Assembly: GCA_963812945.1 (NCBI GenBank)
Contig: CAWEXD010000008.1
Location: 3,162,001 to 3,226,000, forward strand
Length of the DNA stretch: 64,000 nt
Source: DASRDR01 sp963812945 [NCBI: uncultured Candidatus Rokubacteria bacterium]
GTDB lineage: Bacteria > Methylomirabilota > Methylomirabilia > Rokubacteriales
Direction of reading: 5' to 3'
Made by a program: the position numbers and the translations under genes. Below the pieces are notes generated by a model. It made no database searches. It was given only the letters and a program-made list of their open reading frames with translations, and was not told the DNA's origin. This document shows, in pieces, positions 17,741 through 27,215 of this stretch (position 1 is the first letter of the stretch; each line of letters starts with the position of its first letter).

Positions 17741-18175
17741 ATGGCGTCACCGGGCAGCTCGTCCTCCAAGACCACGCCGCGAAAGTGGGTCCTCGTCGTG
17801 GACGACAACGCCCGGCTCCGGGCCCTCTGGCTGGAAGTGCTGGAGGAGGCTGGCTACAAGGGCATCGGGTCGGAGGACGGCCTGGCCGCGGCGGATCTCA
17901 TCCGGGATCTCTTCCCGGATCTGATCCTGCTCGACCTCCGGATGCCGCGCGCCTCGGGGTGGGACTTCCTCGAGAACGTCCGCGCGAATCCCCGGTGGCA
18001 CACGATTCCAGTGGTGATCGTCTCCGCTCACCTCGAGGAAGGGCCGGACCTGGCCGCCGACTCGGGGCTCAACATCGTGGGGCAGCTCTCCAAGCCGGTG
18101 TCGGTCGGGGATCTCCTGGCCAAGGTCGAGCAGATCATCGGCCCGGCCCACTCCCGATCGGACGGGCCGACCTGA
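17741..18175 (+). CDS. Single-domain response regulator
   Basis: A 144-residue stand-alone receiver (CheY/Spo0F-like), with no DNA-binding output domain. The acidic pair is Asp21-Asp22, the phospho-acceptor Asp65 (LLDLRMP), the switch Ser95 (VIVSAH) and the conserved Lys118 (QLSKPV). The N-terminal 14 residues are a short polar extension. The start at ATG 17741 is preferred because the promoter -10 box ends seven bases before it; a GTG at 17732 overlaps that box. No histidine kinase lies next to it. The partner could be an orphan kinase, or the protein may act as a phosphate relay or a shuttle to an unlinked effector. It converges on the EF-G-like gene. Confidence 0.9.
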   Translation: MASPGSSSSKTTPRKWVLVVDDNARLRALWLEVLEEAGYKGIGSEDGLAAADLIRDLFPDLILLDLRMPRASGWDFLENVRANPRWHTIPVVIVSAHLEEGPDLAADSGLNIVGQLSKPVSVGDLLAKVEQIIGPAHSRSDGPT

Positions 18176-18226
18176 CGGGAGCCGCGCCGGGGCCGCCGCG
18201 CGGAGGGGTGGAGCGGCCCGGCTGGC

Positions 18227-20323
18227 TCAGTGCTTCTCAGCCGCGCGCGCCTCCCGCTCCTTCTTCGCCTCGGTCACGACCTTCTCCGCCAGCATCCCGG
18301 GCAGCTCCTCGTAGTGGGAGAACTCCATCGAGTAGCTGCCGCGGCCGCCCGACATCGAGCGGAGGTGCGGCTCGTAGTTGAGCATCTCCGACATCGGGAC
18401 CTGGGCGCGCACAACCGACATCTCGTCGCCCGGCTCCATCCCCGCGATCTTGCCGCGGCGGCTGTTGAGGTCGCCGATGACGTCGCCCGCGATGCCGGAG
18501 GGTGCGGTCACCTCGACGTCCATGACCGGCTCGAGGAGCGTCGGGCGCGCCTCCTGCACCGCCTTCTCCGCGGCGATTTGACCCGCCAGCTGGAACGCGA
18601 TGTCCGACGAGTCGACCGAGTGGTAGGAGCCGTCGTAGAGCGTGACGCGCACGTCGACCACCTGAAACCCCGCGATGACGCCCCGCTCGAGGCGGGCCCG
18701 CACGCCCTTCTCGACCGACGGGATGAAGTTCCGGGGGATCGAGCCGCCGAAGATCTTGTCGACGAACTCGAGCCCGCTGCCGCGTGAGAGCGGCTCGATC
18801 TCGACCCAGCAGTCGCCGAACTGACCACGGCCGCCGGTCTGCTTCTTGTGCCGGCCCTGGACCTGGGCGCGGCCCTTGACGGTCTCCTTGTAGGGGACCC
18901 GCGGGGGAAGCAGCACGACCTCGGCGTTGAACTTTCGCTTCATGCGCTCGAGGGTGACCTCGATGTGGAGCTGGCCGACGCCCGAGATCAGGAGCTGCTT
19001 GGTCTCGGGATCGTAGTGGTACCGGAGAGTCGGATCTTCCTCGGCCAGCCGGGCGAGCGCGTTCGAGATCTTGTCCTCGTCCCCCTTCGCCTTCGGCTGG
19101 AGCGCGAACGAGATGGACGGCTCCCCGAACTGGATCCGGGGGAGCACGATCGGGGCGTTCTCCGCGCACAGCGTGTCCCCGGTGAGGGTCTCGCGGAGCT
19201 TCAGGACGACGCCGATCTCGCCCGGCCCGAACGCGTCGACCCCCTTGTGCTCCCGCCCCTGCAGCAGCGCCACCTGACCCACGCGCTCGCGGATTTCCCG
19301 CGAGGCGTTGTATGCCTGCGAGTTCCCCGCCAGAGTCCCCGAGAAGACCCGGAAGAGCGTGAGCTTGCCGACGTGGGGATCGGTGAGGGTCTTGAAGACC
19401 AGGGCGGCAAACGGGTCCTTCGGGCTCGGCGCCCGGGTCACGGGCTCCTTCGTCCGGGGATCGGTCCCCTCGACCGGCGGCCGGTCGGCCGGAGACGGGA
19501 AGGAGTCGATCACGATGTCCAGCAGGGAGCGGACGCCGATCGCCTTCGTCGCCGACCCCAGGATCACCGGCACCAGCTTGCCGTCGGCGATGGCGGCCCG
19601 GAGCGCCTTGATGACGTCGGCCTCGTCGAGGGTGCCCTCCTCGAGGTAGCGGGCGAGAAGATCGTCGTCCGTCTCGGCCACGGCCTCGACGAGCTTCTCG
19701 CGAGTGGCCTGCACCGTCTCGACGAGGTCGGCCGGGATGTCCGTCTCCACGATCTTGCCCGGAACGTCGCCCACGATGGAGCCCTTCATCCGGATCACGT
19801 CCACGAGCCCGCGGAACCCGGACTCCTGGCCGATCGGCACGTGGAGCGGGACGAAGCGGCCCTTGAGCCGCCGCTGGATCGACTCCAGCGTGCGGTTGAA
19901 GTCGGCGCGCTCCCTGTCCATCCGGTTGACGAAGACCAGCCGCGGGAGCCCGTACTCCTGGGCGAACTTCGAGACCTTCTCCGTCTGGACCTCGACCCCG
20001 GCCACCGCGTCCACGACCAGCACGGCGCCCTCGACGACGCGGAGCCCCGCCCGCGCCTCGGCGATGAAATCGCCGTACCCGGGCATGTCGACCAGGTGGA
20101 ACCGGTGGTCGCGATAGTCGCAGTGCGCGACGCCGATGTTGATGGAGATCTTGCGCTTGACTTCCTCGGGGTCGAAGTCGGTCGTGGCCGTGCCGTCGTC
20201 CACCCGCCCGAGGCGCGACGTCATGCCGTTCCGGAAGAGGATCGCTTCCACCAGCGACGTCTTGCCGACGCCGCCGTGACCGACGAAGCCGATGTTGCGG
20301 ATGCGCGAGATGTCGATGGCCAT
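18227..20323 (-). CDS. fusA: Elongation factor G-like GTPase (EF-G2/FusA2 type)
   Basis: A 698-residue translational GTPase with the full EF-G domain order. G1 is GHGGVGKT (15-22), in place of the AHIDAGKT of canonical EF-G. G3 is DMPGYGDF (79-86) and G4 NRMD. Domain II, the domain IV translocation arm and the C-terminal domain V (ending MLAEKVVTEAKKEREARAA) follow. The altered G1 places it with the EF-G2/EF-G-like subfamily, whose role in translocation or ribosome recycling is unsettled. The start at MAIDISRI has a good GGGAGG ribosome site eight bases upstream. No str-operon genes flank it, unlike canonical fusA, which is presumably elsewhere. Confidence 0.92.
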   Translation of the reverse strand: MAIDISRIRNIGFVGHGGVGKTSLVEAILFRNGMTSRLGRVDDGTATTDFDPEEVKRKISINIGVAHCDYRDHRFHLVDMPGYGDFIAEARAGLRVVEGAVLVVDAVAGVEVQTEKVSKFAQEYGLPRLVFVNRMDRERADFNRTLESIQRRLKGRFVPLHVPIGQESGFRGLVDVIRMKGSIVGDVPGKIVETDIPADLVETVQATREKLVEAVAETDDDLLARYLEEGTLDEADVIKALRAAIADGKLVPVILGSATKAIGVRSLLDIVIDSFPSPADRPPVEGTDPRTKEPVTRAPSPKDPFAALVFKTLTDPHVGKLTLFRVFSGTLAGNSQAYNASREIRERVGQVALLQGREHKGVDAFGPGEIGVVLKLRETLTGDTLCAENAPIVLPRIQFGEPSISFALQPKAKGDEDKISNALARLAEEDPTLRYHYDPETKQLLISGVGQLHIEVTLERMKRKFNAEVVLLPPRVPYKETVKGRAQVQGRHKKQTGGRGQFGDCWVEIEPLSRGSGLEFVDKIFGGSIPRNFIPSVEKGVRARLERGVIAGFQVVDVRVTLYDGSYHSVDSSDIAFQLAGQIAAEKAVQEARPTLLEPVMDVEVTAPSGIAGDVIGDLNSRRGKIAGMEPGDEMSVVRAQVPMSEMLNYEPHLRSMSGGRGSYSMEFSHYEELPGMLAEKVVTEAKKEREARAAEKH

Positions 20324-20391
20324 GATGCCTCCCGGGGGATCGTCACGGGCGGAAGCCAGCCGAGCCCGGCCGTTCCGGCCGTCGCAGCGGA

Positions 20392-20400
20392 ATCCTAGCA
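20392..20400 (-). promoter_or_regulatory. Candidate extended -10 for the EF-G-like gene
   Basis: Minus-strand TGCTAGGAT, an extended -10 form (TGn then TAGGAT), about 70 bp upstream of the start codon. No good -35 box is seen. Confidence 0.3.
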
Positions 20401-20464
20401 CGGCTCTCGCGCCGCCGCCCAGGGGGTCAGCCCGATGCCGACCGGATGCCGGCCGGAGACGGGC

Positions 20465-21397
20465 TCAGGAACAGCGGCCGGGCGGCGTCAGCGTGTAGCC
20501 GAGATCGATCGGAGGCAGGCGCCCGTCCTCGGGGTCGGGGGCGAGTCGAAGCCGGCGCAGCACCTCCTGCCGAACGTCCGCGCGATCGGCCCAGCGATAG
20601 CCCCGCTCGAAGGCGCACCATGCCTCGGTCACGCGCCCCGCGTAGAGCGAGTGCAGGAGGATGCTCAGGATGGCCCGCCGGCTACCCCGCGCGTCCCGCG
20701 CCCGCTCCGCCTCCGCGAGCCGCCGCCGCTCCTGGTTCATCCGGAACTGATAGACCTGGGGGAAGCGCCGGTTGTCCGCCGCGTAGGCGCGGTCGCGGAA
20801 CGTGTAGACCACGGGCACGAGAGGGGACTCGGCGAAGGGAAGGTCGAACGCGTAGGCGAACCGGGGGTCGCACGCGATCAGCTCGTGGGCGCCGTCCTGG
20901 TCGAGATCCGCCACCCGGAGGCTGCAGTCCCCTCCACGGATCGTCCCCTCGCGCCGGACCTGGGTGCCCTGGACGTGAAACACGTGGTAGTCGAAGCAGC
21001 AGTGCGCGCCGCCCGACCAGTCCTGGACGATGACGTGATGGCCGGGACCGGGGCGGATCGGCTGCCTCGCCTGGTTGTAGAACGCAAGGCGCCAGCCTTC
21101 GAGGACGACGTGCTCCCAGCCGGACGACTCCTTGGCGACCAGCGCCTCGGACTGATCGGGGCGCCGCACGCGGACCAGCGTCACATCCTCGATCGCCAGC
21201 CGGTCCCGATCGAGGTAGGCCTGGAACTCGGGGTGCGGGACGTAGACCTCGCGGAGCTGGACCTCGTCGTCGTCCTCGCTCGGCGACTCGGCGGCCCCGA
21301 CGGGTCGCGGCCCCGCGACCATCACGAGGCAGACGGATACCAGGAAGGCGGCCAGGAGGAGCGGCCGAGCCGCACGGGCCTTCCGCTCCCGGATCAC
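20465..21397 (-). CDS. Exported protein of unknown function
   Basis: A 310-residue protein not assigned to a family. An N-terminal signal peptide is clear: basic start (MIRERKARAARP), hydrophobic core (LLLAAFLVSVCLVMVAG) and probable cleavage after PVGA. The mature part has a beta-rich segment with SGGAHCCFDYHVFHV and a short VADLDQDGAHELIACD stretch resembling an FG-GAP/integrin-type calcium loop. The C-terminal third is helical. Four or more cysteines could form periplasmic disulfides. The gene follows uvrA after 60 bp on the same strand, but a functional link is doubtful. It may be a periplasmic or outer-membrane-associated protein. Confidence 0.75.
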   Translation of the reverse strand: MIRERKARAARPLLLAAFLVSVCLVMVAGPRPVGAAESPSEDDDEVQLREVYVPHPEFQAYLDRDRLAIEDVTLVRVRRPDQSEALVAKESSGWEHVVLEGWRLAFYNQARQPIRPGPGHHVIVQDWSGGAHCCFDYHVFHVQGTQVRREGTIRGGDCSLRVADLDQDGAHELIACDPRFAYAFDLPFAESPLVPVVYTFRDRAYAADNRRFPQVYQFRMNQERRRLAEAERARDARGSRRAILSILLHSLYAGRVTEAWCAFERGYRWADRADVRQEVLRRLRLAPDPEDGRLPPIDLGYTLTPPGRCS

Positions 21398-21457
21398 GTG
21401 CGCGACCCGGTCCCGGCCGGGCCAGTGGCGCAGGCGGCCGAGACGTCACCGGACACG

Positions 21458-24235
21458 TCAGCCCCGAAGGGCGTGCGCCAGGTAGCGGCCGGTATGCGAC
21501 ACGCCGGCCTGGGCCGCCAGCTGCTCGGGCGTTCCCGCCGCGACCACGCGTCCTCCCTCGTCGCCACCCTCGGGTCCAAGGTCGACGATGTGATCGGCGG
21601 TCTTCACGACGTCGAGGTTGTGCTCGATGACGACGACGGTGTTCCCCTGCACGACGAGCTGGTTCAGGACGTCGAGGAGACGCTGGATGTCGGCGAAGTG
21701 GAGGCCCGTGGTCGGCTCGTCGAGGATGTAGAGCGTGCGGCCGGTGGCCCGCCGGGAGAGCTCCGTCGACAGCTTCACCCGCTGCGCCTCGCCGCCGGAC
21801 AGGGTCGTCGCCGCTTGCCCGAGCCGGATGTAGTCGAGCCCCACGTCGTGGAGCGTCTGGAGCTTCTGCCGCACCGGCGGCACCGGCTCGAAGAACGCGA
21901 GCGCCTCGCGGACGGTCATCTCCAGGACCTCGGCGATGTTCCGGCCCTTGTACCGGATCTCCAGCGTCTCGCGATTGTAGCGCTTGGCCCTGCACACCTC
22001 GCACGTCACGTAGACATCGGGGAGGAAGTGCATCTCGATCTTCACCAGCCCGTCGCCCTGGCAAGCCTCGCACCGGCCGCCCTTGACGTTGAACGAGAAG
22101 CGCCCCGGGGCGTAGCCGCGCGCCCGCGCGTCTGGCGTCCGGGCGAAGAGAGCCCGGATGAACGCGAACACGCCCGTGTACGTCGCGGGGTTCGAGCGCG
22201 GAGTCCGCCCGATCGGCGACTGGTCGATGTTGATGACCTTGTCGAGATGCTGCAGCCCTTCGATCCGGTCGTGCCCGCCCGGCTTCTCCTGCGCCCGGTG
22301 GAAGACCTGGGCCAGGGCCCGGTACAGGATGTCGTTGACGAGCGTGGACTTCCCCGAGCCCGAGACCCCGGTGATGCACGTGAACGTCCCGAGCGGGATC
22401 CGGACCGGCATCTCCTTGAGGTTGTGCTCCCGGGCGCCGTGAACCGTCAGCGTCTTGCCCGTGCCGGCGCGGCGGGTGCCGGGCACCGGGATCGTCAGCT
22501 CGCGCGCCAGGTAGCGCCCCGTCAGGGACTTCGGATCCGCGATGACCTCCTCGGGCGTGCCGGTGGCGACCACGTAGCCCCCGAGCTCGCCGGCGCCGGG
22601 CCCGAGGTCGATCACGTGGTCGGCGGCCCGGATCGTCTCCTCGTCGTGCTCGACCACGAGCACCGTGTTCCCCAGGTCGCGCAGCCGGAGCAGCGTCTCG
22701 AGGAGCCGCCGGTTGTCCCGCTGGTGGAGCCCGATCGACGGCTCGTCGAGGATGTAGAGCACCCCGACCAGGCTCGACCCGATCTGCGTCGCGAGGCGGA
22801 TCCGCTGCCCCTCGCCTCCGGACAGCGAGCCCGCCGCCCGCTCGAGCGTGAGGTACTCGAGACCCACGTTCGAGAGGAAGCCGAGCCGCTCGCGGATCTC
22901 CTTGAGGACGCGCCGGGCGATCGTCTGCTCGCGCTCGCCCAGCGTGAGCGCGTCGAAGAAGGCGCCGGCCTCCTTGATCGTCAGGGCGCAGACCTGGTGG
23001 ATCGCGCGGCCGCCCACGCGCACGGCGAGGCTCTCAGGCCGGAGCCGGCCGCCCCCGCACGCGGGGCACGGACGCTCGGACATGTAGCGCTCGATCTCAA
23101 GGCGCGTGTCCTCGGAGGACGTCTCCTTGTAGCGCCGCTCGAGACCTCCCAGCACGCCGTCGAACCCGCCCTCCTCGCCGGCGCCCCGGAGGATCACGTC
23201 CCGCGTGGCCTTCGACAGATCCTTCCAGGGGGTGTCGAGACTGAAGCGGCGCTTTCGCGCGAGCACCGCGAGTGTCTGCCGGAAGTAGACCGACTCCCGG
23301 CCGGCCCACGGGGCGAGCGCGCCCCTGGCCAGCGACTTCCGAGGGTCCGGCACCACGAGGTCGGGATCGAGCTCGAGCCGGGTGCCGAGCCCCCCGCAGG
23401 GGGGGCACGCCCCGTACGGGTTGTTGAAGGAGAACATCCGGGGCGAGACCTCCGGGAAGGACACGCCGCAGCGCACGCAGGCCAGACGCTCCGAGAACAC
23501 CCACGCCTGCCCGCCGTCCGGCACCTCGACCACGACCACGCCCTCGGCCAGGCGGAGCGCCGTCTCGAGGGAGTCGGCCAGGCGCGCGGCGCCGGTGTCC
23601 CGGACGACCAGGCGATCGACCACGACGTCGATCGTGTGCTTGCGCTTCTTGTCGAGCTCGATCTCCTCGGCGAGGTCCCGCACCGTCCCGTTCACCCGGA
23701 CGCGCCCGAAGCCCTGGCGGCGAAGCTCGAAGAGCAGCTTCCGGTACTCGCCCTTGCGCCCCCGTACGACCGGGGCGAGGACGACCACGCGGGTCCCGGC
23801 CGGCAGGGTCCGCACGCGGTCGACCATCTGCTGCACGGTCTGCGCGGCGATGACCTGGCCGCACTGCGGGCAGTGGGGCGTCCCGACGCGCGCGTAGAGG
23901 ACGCGGAGATAGTCGTAGATCTCGGTGACCGTGCCCACGGTCGAGCGCGGGTTCCGCGACGTCGTCTTCTGCTCGATCGAGATCGCCGGCGAGAGCCCCT
24001 CGATGGAGTCGACGTCGGGCTTCTCCATCTGCTCGAGGAACTGCCGGGCGTACGCCGACAGGCTCTCGACGTAGCGGCGCTGCCCCTCGGCGTAGATCGT
24101 GTCGAACGCGAGGGTGGACTTGCCGGAGCCCGACAGTCCGGTGATGACGACCAGCCGGTCCCGGGGGATCTCGAGGTCGATGTTCTTGAGGTTGTGCTCG
24201 CGAGCCCCGCGGATGACGATCCGGTCACTGGCCAT
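21458..24235 (-). CDS. uvrA: Excinuclease ABC subunit A
   Basis: A 925-residue damage-recognition ATPase of nucleotide excision repair, working with UvrB in the cytosol. Two ABC ATPase halves are complete. First half: Walker [11 protein letters not shown] near residue 35, and a zinc finger with CVRC ... CPPC. Second half: [10 protein letters not shown] near residue 625, and a zinc finger with CEAC ... CEVC. ABC signatures LSGGEGQR and LSGGEAQR and both Walker B motifs ([18 protein letters not shown]) are present. Length is normal for the family. The start ATG gives [19 protein letters not shown], the expected N-terminus. It lies in a same-strand run downstream of an IclR gene and a membrane-protein gene, with a promoter candidate of its own at 24250-24278. 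Confidence 0.97.
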   Translation of the reverse strand: MASDRIVIRGAREHNLKNIDLEIPRDRLVVITGLSGSGKSTLAFDTIYAEGQRRYVESLSAYARQFLEQMEKPDVDSIEGLSPAISIEQKTTSRNPRSTVGTVTEIYDYLRVLYARVGTPHCPQCGQVIAAQTVQQMVDRVRTLPAGTRVVVLAPVVRGRKGEYRKLLFELRRQGFGRVRVNGTVRDLAEEIELDKKRKHTIDVVVDRLVVRDTGAARLADSLETALRLAEGVVVVEVPDGGQAWVFSERLACVRCGVSFPEVSPRMFSFNNPYGACPPCGGLGTRLELDPDLVVPDPRKSLARGALAPWAGRESVYFRQTLAVLARKRRFSLDTPWKDLSKATRDVILRGAGEEGGFDGVLGGLERRYKETSSEDTRLEIERYMSERPCPACGGGRLRPESLAVRVGGRAIHQVCALTIKEAGAFFDALTLGEREQTIARRVLKEIRERLGFLSNVGLEYLTLERAAGSLSGGEGQRIRLATQIGSSLVGVLYILDEPSIGLHQRDNRRLLETLLRLRDLGNTVLVVEHDEETIRAADHVIDLGPGAGELGGYVVATGTPEEVIADPKSLTGRYLARELTIPVPGTRRAGTGKTLTVHGAREHNLKEMPVRIPLGTFTCITGVSGSGKSTLVNDILYRALAQVFHRAQEKPGGHDRIEGLQHLDKVINIDQSPIGRTPRSNPATYTGVFAFIRALFARTPDARARGYAPGRFSFNVKGGRCEACQGDGLVKIEMHFLPDVYVTCEVCRAKRYNRETLEIRYKGRNIAEVLEMTVREALAFFEPVPPVRQKLQTLHDVGLDYIRLGQAATTLSGGEAQRVKLSTELSRRATGRTLYILDEPTTGLHFADIQRLLDVLNQLVVQGNTVVVIEHNLDVVKTADHIVDLGPEGGDEGGRVVAAGTPEQLAAQAGVSHTGRYLAHALRG

Positions 24236-24249
24236 GGCGATGACGATCC

Positions 24250-24278
24250 ATTCTTGCCGACGCTCCGCGCGAACGCAA
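24250..24278 (-). promoter_or_regulatory. Candidate promoter of uvrA
   Basis: Minus-strand TTGCGT (24273-24278), 17-bp spacer, AAGAAT (24250-24255), about 14 bp before the uvrA ATG. No LexA-like operator was recognised. Confidence 0.35.
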
Positions 24279-24310
24279 CCGCGCGGAGCCCGGTGACGGC
24301 GCTCCCGGCG

Positions 24311-26224
24311 TCAGCGCCCGCGCGACCCCGCCGGCATCGGAGCTGAAGGCCCCCCGAGAACGGGGGGAAGCGAGTGCCGGGGCGAGGGTGTCCCCCGGGT
24401 GCGGAGAAGCCAGGCGGCGACGAGGTGCGCGGGCACGGCCAGCGCCGCCGGCGCCGAGGCGGCGGCACTCACCCAGCCCTCCGCCGGGCCAGCGACGCTC
24501 GCGATGCCGGCGAGGGTCAGGCCGAGGAACGCCCCGAGCCCGACCATCGCGCCCGTCGCCACGCTCCGCGCGGTGGCGCGCTCGCTCCAGCAGGCCAGCA
24601 CCGCGGCCGGCGCGAGCGCGGATGCGGCAAGCCCCAGGGCAGCGAGGAGCAGGGCCCAGGCCCCCAGCGGGACCATGCACGCCAGGAGGCCGGCGCCCGA
24701 CACGAGAAGGAGCGTGGGGAGCCGGCGCCGCCCCAGGCCGCCCGCGCCGATCATCGAGCCGGGCGCGTCCGGGAGACCTTGGAGGCCGACCAGCGCGGCC
24801 GCCGCGCCGCCGGCCGTCAGGGCGCCGAGGGCAAGCCAGGCCAGGATGGGTCCCCACGCTCCGAGCCCCGGCACGCCGGCGGGCAGGAAATAGACCTCGG
24901 CGCCGCTGACGCCACCCACGTACACCTCGGGCGTCAGCCAGGCGGCGTAGAGGCTCCAGCCCACGGCGAGCACCACGCCCAGTGTCACCAGGGCGGCGGT
25001 CAGCGGGGCGCCACGTCCCGGGGGCAGTCGCCCCGCACGCAGGGCGGCGATCCCCGCGGGGAGCCCGAGCGCGCCCAGCAGACCCGTCACCCCGAGAGCC
25101 AGGAGCGCGAGCCAACCGGATCGCCGCGCCGAGGGCTCCACCCATTCGGGCCCGGAATCCGGGGCGTCCGGGACGCGCCGGCCGGGCTCGAACCGGAGCG
25201 GGAGGCCGCCGGGGACGACGAGCCGGTCCCCGGGATGCAGCACCACTTCCTCGCCGGCCTCGACGTCGCGAGCGAAGCGCGCCCCCTCTCGGGGCTCGAC
25301 GTGAACGGTTCCGCCTCCGCGAAACGACACACGCTGGTCGTCGGCGAACCTCATGGTGGCGATCGCCGCCGGCCCTCGCACGGCCTCGCCCTCCTGGGTG
25401 AAGCGGCTGCCCTCGCCGAACGCGACCCGGCCGCGGGAGGCGACCGCGTTCCACACGAAGGACCACGTCGTCGTGGTGCCGAGCGCGATCAGCGCCAGCG
25501 GCACGGCCAGGCCCAGGAGCGCGAGGCCTCCGCCCAGCGCCGCCAGCCGAACCCGGGGCCGTTCGGGCAGGAGCACGGCCGCGAGGATGACCAGTGTCAC
25601 CCCGATCACCGCGGCCCGAGGCCAGCCCCCGAGCGTGCCGATCTCGCGCGCGGCCGCGAGCTGAGCCCAGACGAACAGGCCCGTCACGACCACCTCCGTC
25701 CATGCGAGAAGCGCCCCGCAACCCCGGGCGCCCGGCCAGCGCGCGCGCGCGAGCGCCGAGGCCGTCGCCACGAGACTCCCCGTGCGCGTGGTGACCGTCC
25801 CGAGGAGGACCAGCGCGATCGCGGCACCGCCGACGATCACCGCGGGCGGCCAGAGTCCGCGCGTCCCATCGGCCAGCAGCAGGGGCGGCAGACCGAGCCA
25901 GAGCGCGGGCGAGCTCCAGACGACCGCGAGGGCGAGAGGCGTGACCCGCGACATGCCCGGCCGCGACCCGCCACGTCCGGTGACCGCGAAGCCTCGGCTC
26001 ACGGCCACGAGGAGCACGATGGCAACCGCCCCTGCGGCCCACCACGCCAGCCCGAGCTCGCCCAGACGGAGGCTCGCGAGCCGGTTCGGCGCGAGGAGAA
26101 GCGCCGCGAGCGTCGCCAGCGCGCCCACGGTCATGCCGGCCGCCCCGAGGACCCGGCGGCGGTAGCGGAGGAATTGGCGGCGGTCGTCGCGGGCGGTGGG
26201 GGCGGCGGGCTCCGTCACCGCCAC
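24311..26224 (-). CDS. Multi-spanning membrane protein, divergent sodium:solute symporter-like
   Basis: A 637-residue protein with about 13 hydrophobic segments. The C-terminal third (LGLAASALAPAAVLACWSER followed by TARSVATGAMVGLGAFLGL) resembles the corresponding region of SSS-family symporters, where a helix end, a WxRxT-like turn and a glycine-rich helix occur. The N-terminal half is too divergent to assign. A soluble stretch of about 90 residues (from RFADDQRVSFRGGGTVHVEP to EWVEPSARR) interrupts the helices. It looks like a small beta or cupin-like domain with the phrase VVLHPGDRLVVPGG. The start is a GTG 25 bp after the IclR gene, so the two are probably co-transcribed. Substrate and transport activity are unknown. 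Confidence 0.65.
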   Translation of the reverse strand: MAVTEPAAPTARDDRRQFLRYRRRVLGAAGMTVGALATLAALLLAPNRLASLRLGELGLAWWAAGAVAIVLLVAVSRGFAVTGRGGSRPGMSRVTPLALAVVWSSPALWLGLPPLLLADGTRGLWPPAVIVGGAAIALVLLGTVTTRTGSLVATASALARARWPGARGCGALLAWTEVVVTGLFVWAQLAAAREIGTLGGWPRAAVIGVTLVILAAVLLPERPRVRLAALGGGLALLGLAVPLALIALGTTTTWSFVWNAVASRGRVAFGEGSRFTQEGEAVRGPAAIATMRFADDQRVSFRGGGTVHVEPREGARFARDVEAGEEVVLHPGDRLVVPGGLPLRFEPGRRVPDAPDSGPEWVEPSARRSGWLALLALGVTGLLGALGLPAGIAALRAGRLPPGRGAPLTAALVTLGVVLAVGWSLYAAWLTPEVYVGGVSGAEVYFLPAGVPGLGAWGPILAWLALGALTAGGAAAALVGLQGLPDAPGSMIGAGGLGRRRLPTLLLVSGAGLLACMVPLGAWALLLAALGLAASALAPAAVLACWSERATARSVATGAMVGLGAFLGLTLAGIASVAGPAEGWVSAAASAPAALAVPAHLVAAWLLRTRGTPSPRHSLPPVLGGPSAPMPAGSRGR

Positions 26225-26249
26225 CCGCTCGCGCCCGGCGCCGCGGCGT

Positions 26250-27065
26250 TCAATCAGCGTTGGCAGCGTCGGCTACGTTGGCGCCGATGACGGCGAAACC
26301 GAGACGCTTGGACACGTCCCGGGCGGCGGCGCGGACGCGCGGCACGAGCTCGGTCTCGATGCGCTCGAGCGGCAGGCGGAACGCCGGCCCGCGGACGCCG
26401 ATGGCGCCCACGACGCGCCTGGCGTAGTCGCGGATCGGCGCGGCCAGCCCCCGGACCCCCGGCTCGAGCTCCTCGTCCTCCAGCGCCCACTCGCGCTCGG
26501 CCACCCGGGCCAGCTCCTCGTCGAGCCGCAACGGGTCGACGAGGGTGCGACCCGTCACGCTGGCAGGCGTCTGGAGCTTCCACATCTCCTCGCGCTCCTC
26601 GCGGGAGCGGAAGGCCAGCTGAGCCTTGCCGAGCGCCGCCGCGTGGGCGGCCACGCGCCGGCCGAGGTGCGTGACGACCCGGACGGGCTGGGCGGTGTCC
26701 ACCATGTCGACGCTCACGACCGAGGGCCCGTCCAGGACGCCGAGATAGGCGGCCTCGCCGGTCCCCTGAGCGAGATGCACGAGAACGGATCGCGCCTGGC
26801 GGACGAGGCCCAGGTGGTGCGTGAAGACGCTCGCCACCTCGAAGGTCTTCATGCCGAGGCGATAGCTACCGCTCTCCTTGTCCTGCTCGACGTAGCCCCG
26901 CGTCTCGAGTGTCGCGAGCAGACGGAACACGTTGTTCTTGTGGAGCTTGAGACGGCGCGACAGCTCGGTGACCCCGAGCTCGCCCTCGGTCGCCGTGAAG
27001 GCCTCGAGGATGTCGAGCGCCCGGCTGACGGACTGGATCAGGTAGTCGGCCTTGGCTTTCTTCAT
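26250..27065 (-). CDS. IclR-family transcriptional regulator
   Basis: A 271-residue regulator. The N-terminal winged helix-turn-helix covers about residues 8-70 (IQSVSRALDILEAF; VTELSRRLKLHKNNVFRLLATLE; GYVEQDKESGSYRLG). The C-terminal IclR effector domain contains AYLGVLDGPSVVSVDMV, PVRVVTHLGRRVAAHAAALG and APIRDYARRVVGAIGVRGP. IclR proteins usually control the adjacent catabolic or transport operon and respond to small acids. The gene directly downstream encodes the membrane protein at 24311-26224, a plausible target. A promoter is visible at 27091-27120. Confidence 0.92.
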   Translation of the reverse strand: MKKAKADYLIQSVSRALDILEAFTATEGELGVTELSRRLKLHKNNVFRLLATLETRGYVEQDKESGSYRLGMKTFEVASVFTHHLGLVRQARSVLVHLAQGTGEAAYLGVLDGPSVVSVDMVDTAQPVRVVTHLGRRVAAHAAALGKAQLAFRSREEREEMWKLQTPASVTGRTLVDPLRLDEELARVAEREWALEDEELEPGVRGLAAPIRDYARRVVGAIGVRGPAFRLPLERIETELVPRVRAAARDVSKRLGFAVIGANVADAANAD

Positions 27066-27090
27066 ATGACCAAACAGAAGTCGAGCATCT

Positions 27091-27120
27091 AGAGTAAACC
27101 ACGGTTATACCCATCGTCAA
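27091..27120 (-). promoter_or_regulatory. Promoter and possible operator of the IclR gene
   Basis: Minus-strand TTGACG (27115-27120), 18-bp spacer, TACTCT (27091-27096), about 25 bp before the start codon. The spacer holds the dyad AACCACGGTT, a candidate autoregulatory operator. The stretch is AT-rich compared with its surroundings. Confidence 0.45.
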
Positions 27121-27215
27121 GAAATCGCTACGGGCGAGACCGTTTCGACAAGCCGGAAGGGGCTTTGCCGCCCAGGTTGGGGCCCCGCCGGCCCACCCCG
27201 GGCGGCGGGCGCCGG

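Noticed and set aside
20435-24346. A 1303-codon plus-strand frame opposite uvrA and the exported protein gene
   Set aside because: It is antisense to clear genes with strong motifs, has arginine/proline-rich composition typical of GC-driven spurious frames, and no family motif.
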